Source of the DNA: Laccaria trichodermophora
Lineage: Eukaryota; Basidiomycota; Agaricomycetes; Agaricales; Hydnangiaceae
NCBI GenBank assembly: GCA_018417955.1
Contig: JACTVC010000016.1
Coordinates: forward strand, 806,001-870,000
Direction: 5' to 3'
Length of the DNA: 64,000 nt
Positions 55,684-64,000 of this stretch are shown piece by piece. The notes beneath the pieces were generated by a model. That model was not told the DNA's origin and made no database searches. It saw only the letters and a program-made list of their open reading frames with translations. The position numbers were made by a program, and so were the translations under genes. Within the stretch, counting starts at the first letter, position 1. Each line of letters opens with the position of its first letter.

Positions 55684-56700
55684 TTATTCTGGCTTTTGTG
55701 CGCAGATCATGAAGAAAGGATTCTGCGCCCCAGGTGTCCCATCTAGTTCCCGCTCCAGATCCTCTAACATATCATCGAACTCTTCCTCCGAATGGACAAT
55801 GCCCAAACCACCTGCCATTATTACTGGTGTTTTCAGGCCTTTCCAGAGGCTTACAATATTGTCTCTTCCGTCCTCACCATATTTACCCGCCCATTTTCCA
55901 AGGGGCGTGCTACGGCAAACGACATGCACGTTTACGAATCCAGCATTTTGGAGAATTTCAGGCAATTGACTGGCAATCTCAACCACCAAGCCCTTTGAAT
56001 CACACAAGGCAATTCGGAGCGCAGTAATCTTGTCGGCAACAGGTCCTCCTTTGCGGATGAAAGGGTCTACCTCGCAAAGTTGGAACCACCCTTTTGGGGC
56101 GAGAACGCGGTGGAGCTCTTTCAACGCGACCACCCATTCGTGGTTCTGTAATGCCAGGATAAGAAGACGCTGGTTAATCAAGGTGAATGTGTCATTCCAT
56201 CCCGAAGGCAGATTTGTGACGGAGTTGAGGGAAAGGTGGACATTGTCAGGGAGGCAGTCAGCTGCCGGGAAGAGACGCGTTTCGATGTCAATTCCATATA
56301 TTTCCACTGAGTCTGGGATGTTCTTCATACAGTCCAAAAGCCAATTACCTGAGACGGTTCAAAAGATGTTAGTCAAACGTTCATACGAAAACCAGAATTA
56401 ACTCACAGCCTCCAGTCGCGGAATCTAAGACCTTGTCTCCATCCTTCAAAATGACGGGGGGGAAAACTAGGTTGTTATTGAATGCCTGCATAATAATGCG
56501 GTGCTGCTTCTCAAGCCTGGTGAGGCGATGAGCGGGCCTTTGACTAGCTGTCGACTACTTTATGCTCACCTGTCTCGTTCAAGTTCATCCGATGGGAGTA
56601 TGTATTTCGTTCCCTCATATGACGTGAATGCCCTTTTTTCTTGGTACGCGATAGGTGCAAAGGTTCCCTGGAAAACAAAGGGGCTATCGTCGGTAGGCAT
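55684..56700 (-). CDS. SAM-dependent methyltransferase
   Basis: Three exons (56700-56570, 56516-56407, 56348-55684) sum to 906 bases, 301 residues. An N-terminal cap (YILPSDELERDRLEKQHRII) precedes the class I fold. Motif I reads VLDSATGGCNWLLDCM, a variant of the D.GTG.G loop. An acidic residue follows in EIYGIDIETRLFP, DNVHLSLNSVTNLP marks the next strand, and HRVLAPKGWFQLCEVDPF is the post-II motif. The length and cap fit the UMTA/LaeA-like or secondary-metabolite-type fungal methyltransferases. The substrate is unknown, and no biosynthetic cluster surrounds it. Motif I has Cys-Asn where Gly or Thr is usual, so cofactor binding may be changed. Confidence 0.85.
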
Positions 56701-56819
56701 GAGTCTTTGGTTGAGGAGAGTCTGGGACGAAAGCTGCACAAGCTGTTACGGTAGAGCCTCGATACTGGTGATAGCAACGTTGAGGAGTTGCTTCACTTTT
56801 TGAGCTCCCCGGACAGCTT

Positions 56820-57230
56820 AATGGGGTGACAGCCTGAACAGGGAAAAAACAAGCTCATCTTGTAAGATCCTAATCTCATCAGGTTCTTGCTCCACAAGGC
56901 TTTTCAACAACCGCCGGGAACGGAGCCTATCAGACTCCTGCTGAAGGAGTTTGGGTTCATAATTCATGTACTCTGCAGTTTTCCTAAGAATTAAAGGCGA
57001 AAATCTATACCGACGCGTCATTCAAAATAATCTTTAACACACCGTTTGACATGAGAGGGCGGCAAGTAGTCTGCCGGAGCCATGATGTTAGCATCGTCCG
57101 AGTCCAATATCCCATCCTTGGACCTTGACATAAGCGAAACTGTTCGTTGTAAACTGCAATGCGCTAAAATAATAATGAACGCACCCTTTGAGGTCCTCAT
57201 CCTCAAGCGCAACGTCGCGCAGATCGCGTC
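56820..57230 (-). CDS. Possible small helical protein
   Basis: A frame from the segment APADYLPPSHVKR (near 57030-57090) splices through GTGTGT..TTAG in phase into KTAEYMNYEPKLLQQESDRL and VEQEPDEIRILQDELVFSLF, stop at 56820. The result is charged and strongly helical. Upstream, RRDLRDVALEDEDLKG (57180-57230) may be a first exon, but the joining intron is not settled. No family recognised. Confidence 0.4.
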
Positions 57231-57610
57231 GGATAGCTGGCGACTACGACACCAATCCTAGACCAACCCGATTTAATGGTCACGTTATGGGAACAATAAC
57301 TGCTATAAGAGAATGAAATTCTTGGGGATTTGTACAGCTCAAACTTGAGCTTAAAACAGTTTGCAGTCTATTCGGATCAGTGATACGCTCTCATTGACAA
57401 AGCAAGTTCCGTGGTGCGGAGGAAGTGTTCAACCCAACTCCTCGGAGAAGACCACAAGCGATCAAGCAGGAGAATCCTTCAAAGGTCAGTCCGAAGTCGC
57501 GGTGCTCCGAGTCGAGGAGTGCTGATGAATTACTACTAACTTCGTTTGATGTGAAACACATCCAAACAACACGCTGCCTGCTTGCGCCTCTGACCACCTG
57601 CAGAACGACT
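57231..57610. other. Intergenic flank of the MULE-like element
   Basis: No gene supported. Confidence 0.45.
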
Positions 57611-57624
57611 GGTACGCGCACCTT

Positions 57625-57699
57625 AGGCCTGACGCTTCTCAGGCGCTAGACGGCCTCAGAGGCCAATTATTTGTCTGGTGGTAATTGGCCTCCGAGGGG
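57625..57699 (+). repeat. Left terminal inverted repeat with nested palindrome
   Basis: Pairs with 59872-59947. The inner part is itself a palindrome: CCTCAGAGGCCAATT, 16-base spacer, AATTGGCCTCCGAGG. Confidence 0.82.
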
Positions 57700-59871
57700 G
57701 CTGATCAGTGATCCCGTCACTAGTCACTGTTCACGCTGTCATCCCAAAAATAGCTTCGGCTGACGGTTGCCGGTGTCCGGACAGCGCTCCTGCGCTGGCG
57801 CTGCTAGAGCCTAGCGTCACTTCTGCTGATCGATGATGAACGACCTTCACCCCCTTCAGCGACATGTTGCCCACCAACCGCTTTCTTCTCCTACTCTCCC
57901 CGCACAGCACTTGACAGCACCAGACAAGAATTCGCGCTATCCAGCCTGGATCCTGGTACATATCCGTGTCAACTAGCCCGATGGGCTACTGCGCCGAATT
58001 ATGGCGGCTGTGGAAGGACTATGGGAGCTGGTTAAATCTAGGTCATTCACATAGTTGAGTCTGTTATCATTTGAGCAGGTTGACCAGACTTTAAAGGCCA
58101 ACACAGGGTGTTCACACCTAGCCACTGCTCAAACATTTTGACGCTAAGATTTTCCTCAACCCTGAGTCTTCCCTTTTACGCCAGATTCTTACGTCTCTAT
58201 ACTCATATCAGTATTACAGCGCAAGCACTTTCCACGAACTGCGTCGATTCCAGCTGCCACTCAGATCTTGATGTCACACATTCACCAAATCTCTCGATCA
58301 CGACGCTCGTTTTCCGACCTGAACATTCACCCGAAGCAGAAAGTGTCCAGTGATGGGAAAGAAGCAAAAAAACAAGTGGACAATGATTTCCGAGTGAGTA
58401 CTGATTATCATTTATGGTTTCTGTTTTTTTTTCTGATGATCCCTCATTCCCAACACATACAACACTCACTCCCACCCATTTGGCGAGTGTCTCTCCTATC
58501 ATTGTAATCCATTCCGACCTTCACATATTCGAGCCAGGCCTCGAGTTGCTTTCCCAGTCCCATATCTCAAATTCTATTGATACGTCAATTCCTACCGACA
58601 TCTTGTACCCTTTCTGTGGGCTGGGTACTAGATTCTATTTGGGTGTGGTTAGAATCTAGATTCACAATGTATCTTACATTATTGACTATTGGAATAGACA
58701 TCGTCTATCGTTGCAGCATCCAATTTGCAACGGAATAAAAAATGACAGAGATTTTGATATTGAAGAGACTGTAACATAGAGAAAAACAACACCGGACACA
58801 CTTGTTTGTATCCTACACAGCCTTGTATTCATAGAAACTCTTTTGTATCAAAATTGACTCAAAATGGGATGGAAATTATGGGGAGGACCTGTTATGGGTC
58901 GTAATTGTCGCTACAATGCTTAAGACGATTATCTTTACCAATCTTTGATGTGGTCTGACTTTTACTCCGGAAAAATATAATTTGAGACTCGCTTCCACCT
59001 CCCTCTTCAATACTAACTCAATAACACATTTATCCCAGGCATTGGGCTATCAGACAGCCAGTGATGGTATTTTTCTGTATGATGGGGTGAAGCTGGTAGC
59101 CAAGATATCAAGTGATTTTCACGCATCATTTCAGTAGATAGTGAAAGGGTTCTTTCTGCAGGCGTCAGTGTTGACTGCACCCTCTTGAGGAGTTTGTAAT
59201 ATATTACTTGGCAATACGGCTCTCACAACATGTGGTACATGTGCTTGTTGAAGAACAATCCAGAGAAAATTTAGGTAATCTGCTCAGGTCACTTCACTTG
59301 AACTCCGCTATCTGGCTATTTTATAACTTCTCCATTCATTTTTCAGCTGGTACATATGGGAGCGACAATGATGCTTTTTTTATGCTTTTACAATTTTTTT
59401 TTCTAGAGGCATAAGCCTCTTAAAAAAAACTGTGAAATAGTCGGCATAGGCAGCGCCGAACCTCGAGGTGCAGCTGGCGCCATTCAAAAGTGAGCTCCCA
59501 CCACCTAGTGTAAAGCACTATGTAGAATTACAAGCTACGATGCTCTCATTTTTCCGAGCGACCTAGGGGAGCAGGGGGGAGCCCGTCGCATTATTGCTGG
59601 CCCCAGACGTGCGCTCCCGATGGAATTTTGATGCAAAGTTTTATCCGGAATTCCTAGTATGTATGGTAAATGGAATACAGCAATTGTTTCATCTAACGGA
59701 GTGCCTCTATTTCTGCAGGCTGAAAAAACCTGGGTGCAGGTAACATAGATCGAGCGCTGCCTAGCGGTGCAGCAACCGACAGGCTGTCGCTTTGATGCTC
59801 TATGTAGCTATTTTTAGACATAAAAAGAAGCTCGCTTAATTTGGATTTTGATGACGGTGAGAGAGCGGCCA

Positions 59872-59947
59872 CACCCCTCAGAGGCCAATTGCTACCATCA
59901 AAAGAATTGGCCTCTGAGGCCTTCTGTCACTCAGAAGCGTCAGGCCT
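59872..59947 (-). repeat. Right terminal inverted repeat with nested palindrome
   Basis: Reverse-complement partner of 57625-57699; inner palindrome CCTCAGAGGCCAATT / AATTGGCCTCTGAGG. Confidence 0.82.
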
Positions 59948-59962
59948 GAAGTGGGTACGCGC

Positions 59963-61040
59963 CTCCCACACGACCAATGCTGCTCATTAACCAATGCGTA
60001 AACCTGCAGCACCTTGTCTCAAAAAATGGCCGCCGGCATTCAGCACTCTACTACACATTGGGACCTGCGTCGTTAGCCTTGCGACCATTTGTTCAGTGTT
60101 CATCTTCTGCTCGGAGCTTGAAACCACTGGAGCAAGCGTGTACTGAAGCTGATGGGAGGTTTATACCGTGGTCTCGATGAAGGCTTTCGCTGATAAGAAT
60201 GACCGTAAATGGTACGTCGCGCCACCTTCGAGTTTTCTGCTTCACTCCCTCCTTTCTTTTCTTCGAAGAGCTGTTCGTTATCTCTCATGAAGACTGATAG
60301 ACTTACATCTCTTATCTACCCCTACCTCATCGTTTCCACTTTCCTTTCTTCTGCTTTTGTCCCAAACTGACCGCTCAGACCATCATGCACAGTTCACATT
60401 ATGACTAGGTGTTATCTGCGTCTTCCACGGTCCGCGTATGCTCTACCAGTGCCTGTCCTATCCATTACGCGTCTTAAGCCAACACGTGACTACACTCAAG
60501 ATGATCAGACTTTGCTTCACACATCCAACCCAAAGGCCATTTGAACTCACGCCATTTGCATCTAGGTTAGAATGCCAGCTTTAGTCTCGACGGTGGGGCG
60601 CTGCCGAGGAATACACAAATCACGTCTTAGTCGAAGAAGAGATCAAAGATGAGGGAAATGTGCGAGAGGAGCATAAGGAGATGGAGGGAACGAGCAGTCG
60701 AGGAACTTCGGGGCAAATGGATTAAGTAGCGCGTAACAGGTAATGTCTGTCGTGCTGTGGATGTTCGTCCAACAGTTCACCGTTGTGAAGCATATCGTTG
60801 TCAACTTTTGCAGAATTTATCTTGCGATTCGCCATGTGCCTGTTTGACAACCTGGATTCTCAGTGCCCTTCAGCTGCTATACCTGTGCGTCAAAATGTCA
60901 GGTGGTCACAGTATGGGAAATTTCGGTCCATTTATGTCGTTCAACCATTGCTTCTTTCTTTCGCCCCATGTCCTTCCCTCCTTCAGATAATAATCGTCCT
61001 CCCTCTAACATGAGCAGAATCAACGTCCTCTCCGGCGCGT
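59963..61040. other. Intergenic, no feature recognised
   Basis: Short plus-strand frames without domain or splice support. Confidence 0.45.
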
Positions 61041-62199
61041 TGTGAGCGGGTCGGTCAACGTAGCAGAGACTGTACGTGAAGTCCTTTTCTCATTGATGCC
61101 GCGCACACTTAGTATTGATGCGTATCTTCCGCAGATCAATCACAACTTGCACTTGGGCCATAGGATGACATCCGGCGCAGCCATTCCGTTGATGCCAAAC
61201 CCAAGCACATGGTTCACAGGGTGCACAGAAATTCTTGCCAAACTCACTTTGCAAAGGGTCTTGACAATGGACGTCGCAGCCGGAAGTACTTTTTGTTATA
61301 TGGAATGGGAGGTATTGGGAAGACTCAGATTTGCCTGAGGTTTATCGAGGACATGTCGGACAAGTAGGCGTCTTAAACTTGAACACCATATCAACTTGGC
61401 TAATCTTCGACTGCTCAAATTTTCTCATGTTTTCTGGATTGATGCATCTTCTGCTGGTTCCATCACACAGGTGTTAAAGGGTATTTGCAATCTTCCTGTA
61501 GCTCAGACCCAGTTACTAGATGGGTCACTTGAATTTCCTCTCTCTTGGATTGGATCTTTGAGAGATAACTATGCAATTATCTTTGTTAATGCTGATGCTC
61601 TGACACCAGAGGAGCTGGAGGGCTATTTTCCATCTGGTCGAGGGGGAAATATTCAGATCACTAGTTGCAATTCTGCTATGCAGCGTCTGACATCCCCTGA
61701 GAATTCTTATGAGGTGGGAGAGATGGAAGAGGATGATGCCATCCTTCTGTTGCTAAAGGCTGCTTGCTTGGATACTTCTGGAACAGAGCTAAAAGCTGAA
61801 GCTTCTAAGATTGTGAAAGAACTTTTTCACCTGCACCTTGCTATTGATCAAGCTGGTGCTTACATAGCTGAATCTGATGATCTTGATTAGGCATTGTCAC
61901 GGGTAACCCCCGGGTACTTTCGGCCTTACCCGTACCCCTACCCCTGGAAACCCATACCCTCAACCACGGGTACGGGTTTCTGTGGGTAAGGGTACGGGTT
62001 CTGGTGGGTTTGGCGGGTTTGGCGGGTTTTACGGGTTCAGCACCACAGTTAAATATCTAAATTCTGTATTGCTTAGTAATGTACCATACAAATCCTACTT
62101 ACTTCTCTCGGGAAAGAGACGGTCCTGTATTCTACTTCTACAACCTTGTCCTTCAAGTTAATAGTTCATCATGTAGGCAAAAGACATTGCAGCCATGGG

Positions 62200-63020
62200 C
62201 AGTGCTTAAAAAATAGTCAACTTCCATTTGGTTGTATTGGACTGTATTCTCAACAAAAATGAGTGCTGAGTTTGAACTATTCTGCGCCATGTTTTGTAAA
62301 CTGGGGAGGTGGTTTCTGGAAGGATTTCGGTCAGGTAGAGCCCAAGAACATAAAATTCAAGGAAGAACTTACTAGCCAACTTACATTTTTGGTAGTGGAT
62401 CATATTTCCCACAAAAATGAGCACTGAATCTGAACGGTTGGGTGCCACATTTCGTAAACTGGGGGGATAGTTCCTGGAGCAATTCCGCTCAGGTAGAGCC
62501 CAAGAACGTAAAATTCGAGTAAGAACTTACTTTTAAGCCTCATTTTCCGGTGACGGACCTTATTGATCCACAAAAGCAAGCACTGAGTTCGAACAGTTGA
62601 ACAGCATGTTCCGTAAACTCGGGAGGTCGTTCCTGAAGTAGTCACCATCAAATAGAGCCCAAGAACACTAAAATTGAGCAAGAACTTACTTGGCAGGCCT
62701 AATTTCAGGTAATGAACCATATTCCCCCTGTAAAACCAACCTCAGAATTCGGAGACTGGGCGCCATGTTTCGTAAACTTGGGAGATAGTTCCTGGAAGAA
62801 TTTCGGTCAGATAGAGCCCAAGAACGTTAAAATTGAGCAAGAACTTACCTGTCAACCTTAATATCTGGTAAAGGACCATAATCACACACAAAACCAACCG
62901 CCAAAATTTCAGGGTTGGACACCATGTTTCGTAAACTTGGCAAGTCATTCCCGAAGTAATTCTCGTTAGATAGAACCTAAGAACAAAACAATTGAGTGAG
63001 AACTTACATGTCAACTGCAA
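62200..63020. repeat. Five-copy 159-bp tandem repeat inside the hAT-like element
   Basis: The landmark TAGAGCCCAAGAAC occurs at 62336, 62493, 62653 and 62812 and, mutated, at 62971, giving spacings of 157, 160, 159 and 159. Each unit also holds TTCGTAAACT.GG and a GAACTTAC block. The long minus-strand frames over this array are a by-product of the repeat. Confidence 0.9.
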
Positions 63021-63105
63021 TATTTGCTCATGGGCTGTACTTTTACCAAGCTGCCATCAGCAAAATTTAGGGTTTATATTACAATTCACTACGTAAATTC
63101 AAGTG

Positions 63106-63361
63106 ACTAATTATACATATAGGGGGCCAAGATGGAAGAATGAATGAGGAAAGCAAAAGGGACACGAGAGAAGCTGAAGCGCCATATAAACAAGGCACTT
63201 TAGGGTGGGTTCCGATTTAGGGCAGGTTCTCTTCTAAACCTGCCCTAAATTGGAACCGGCCCTAAAGTGCCTTGTATATATAGCGCTTCAGCTTCTCTCG
63301 TGTCCCTTTTCCTTTTCTCCTTTACTCCCATCATGATTATTTATGCCCCCTTGTATAATTA
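63106..63361. repeat. Foldback palindrome (snap-back MITE-like) inside the hAT-like element
   Basis: The arms read, from the centre outward, AACCTGCCCTAAATTGGAAC, CCCTAAAGTGCCTTGTATAT, CGCTTCAGCTTCTCTCGTGT and CCCTTTT, and further out GCCCCCTTGTATAATTA, each matched by its reverse complement on the left (for example TAATTATACATATAGGGGGC). The arms are about 120 bases around a loop of a few bases near 63230. Likely a nested foldback insertion. Confidence 0.88.
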
Positions 63362-64000
63362 CCCCCCCCCATATATACTTGTTCATATGTAAAATATTTG
63401 ATTAATTTAAAATGACGAAAACCAAAACCAAATACCAAAAGGTCCCCCTCTCTCGATATGACTTGGGGGTGATAAAATACCTTAAAAATTGTTCTTATTT
63501 ATGCATAATTAAATTAGTATTTTTTTCGATCTTATTGCCAGGCCATGAGCTACACAAACACTGACTAATAACATGACGGGTACCCGCCAACCCCTGCCAC
63601 GGGTCCGGGTTTGGTGAGGGTAGCGAATATCAAACCCGTACCCCTACCCAAGTGTACCCCTACCCGTAACCCACATGGGTTGCTAAACCCGTGACAATCA
63701 CTAATCTTGATAAGGCCAAGGCAGCTCAAAGTGCAATGCTTAATTTGGGCTTGTTTGTGTTCTTTCATTATGATGGTATCATGAAGGATATTTTTTCTTA
63801 TACTGCTATGCACAAGCACCACTATTATCAGATAAATAATACACCTGCCTTGCCAATTGTGAGTTTCAAGCTAGACTGCACACTACTCCCTGTCAATGAG
63901 GCAGGTACTTGGGATGATTTTATCTTCAAGGAAGGCCTTTGAGTGTTATTGTTGTTCTCTCTAATCAGATTGGGCTCATCTCATCAGGAAAACTGCACTT

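Larger units (their letters stand above)
57611..59962. mobile_element. MULE-like DNA transposon relic with 9-bp target duplication
   Basis: The direct repeat GGTACGCGC occurs at 57611-57619 and 59954-59962. Inside it, the left end (ACCTT then AGGCCTGACGCTTCT at 57625-57639) matches the reverse complement of the right end (59933-59947). Further in, CCTCAGAGGCCAATT ... AATTGGCCTC.GAGG occurs in both arms (57654-57699 and 59877-59922). The 2334-bp body has no transposase frame; a short frame MSHIHQISRSRRSFSD with a possible donor at 58391 is the only coding-like piece. Nine-base duplication and long inverted ends fit Mutator-like elements, here non-autonomous. Confidence 0.78.
61880..63711. mobile_element. 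hAT-like non-autonomous transposon with exact 8-bp target duplication
   Basis: ATCTTGAT at 61880-61887 is repeated at 63704-63711. The 1816-bp element between starts TAGGCATTGTCACGGGT and ends with the reverse complement of TAGTGATTGTCACGGGT, that is, 17-base inverted ends differing at two positions. An 8-bp duplication with TAG.G-type ends is the hAT pattern. Subterminal zones are full of GGGTA and CGGGTT motifs in both orientations, likely transposase-binding sites. There is no transposase; the body consists of a 159-bp tandem array and a foldback palindrome. Confidence 0.9.
61170..63942 (+). pseudogene. NB-ARC-type NLR (STAND) gene, disrupted by an insertion
   Basis: Recognisable pieces in order are PNPSTWFTG.TEILAKL, a one-base frameshift, KYFLLYGMGGIGKTQICLRF (the Walker A P-loop GMGGIGKT), then after a likely intron FSHVFWIDASSAGSITQ, DNYAIIFVNADALTPEEL (Walker B-like region, where family members usually read VFDNAD), GGNIQITSCNSAM and HLHLAIDQAGAYIAE. 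After the transposon the frame resumes as AAQSAMLNLGLFVFFHYDG, a winged-helix-like region, ending GTWDDFIFKEG-stop at 63942. About 60 residues normally between the GAYIA and the SAML segments seem deleted. No effector or repeat domain follows before the window ends. NLRs of this type are proposed non-self sensors in fungi; this copy looks inactive. Confidence 0.75.

Noticed and set aside
58108..58659. Short frames inside the MULE-like element as a transposase
   Set aside because: Too short and without DDE-type motifs; at most a captured exon.
62206..63020. Minus-strand frames of 80-106 residues with repeated VLGLYL motifs
   Set aside because: They follow the 159-bp tandem array inside the hAT-like element, shift frame between units and have no family match.
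1..64000. CRISPR arrays, bacterial operons, rRNA or tRNA genes
   Set aside because: None seen. The intron-rich structure is eukaryotic and no tRNA-like cloverleaf with a proper T-arm was found by eye.

Overview
The window looks like nuclear DNA of a mushroom-forming basidiomycete (Agaricomycete). Genes are split by many short introns of about 45-90 bases with GT..AG ends. Several families seen here are typical of, or expanded in, that class: DUF6533 membrane proteins, NB-ARC-type NLRs, LRRGD-motif O-fucosyltransferase-like enzymes, divergent protein kinases, F-box proteins, an I9 mini-inhibitor and GH76. Exon models were built by hand from reading frames and splice sites. Where a full model is given, the exon lengths sum to a multiple of three.

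Left part (1-21 kb): the tail of an unknown gene; a VPS9-domain Rab5-type exchange factor; a kinase-like protein; a tandem-module hypothetical protein; an F-box protein; a transaldolase-like enzyme; a small secreted, possibly GPI-anchored protein; and a xylulokinase-type sugar kinase. The kinase and transaldolase both belong to the pentose phosphate route. Between them lie duplicated remnants, including a copied block near 7.4/9.25 kb and an inverted copy of the F-box intron.

Middle part (21-42 kb): a large proline-rich multi-pass membrane protein, a small coiled-coil protein, a dead kinase copy, an Hsp70-related protein with a normal-looking peptide-binding domain but a degenerate front half, an M35-like metalloprotease carrying a very long Lys/Ala/Gly-rich repeat tail, an I9 inhibitor, a free-standing Bud6/Aip3 N-terminal-like domain, and a large RG-rich protein with an NTF2-like region.

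Right part (42-64 kb): decayed duplicates and a DUF6533 relic, then a Golgi-type O-fucosyltransferase-like gene, a GH76 alpha-1,6-mannanase, an acid-ceramidase/NAAA-like hydrolase and a methyltransferase. The last 7 kb is transposon territory. It holds a 2.3-kb element with long inverted repeats and a 9-bp target duplication (MULE-like). It also holds a 1.8-kb hAT-like element with an exact 8-bp target duplication, inserted in a broken NLR gene. Inside the hAT-like element are five 159-bp repeats and a foldback palindrome.

The most unusual coding object is the 723-residue M35-like protein at 31.6-34.1 kb: a secreted zinc protease domain joined to a histone-H1-like basic repeat tail. No recognisable multi-gene defence or biosynthetic system was seen.
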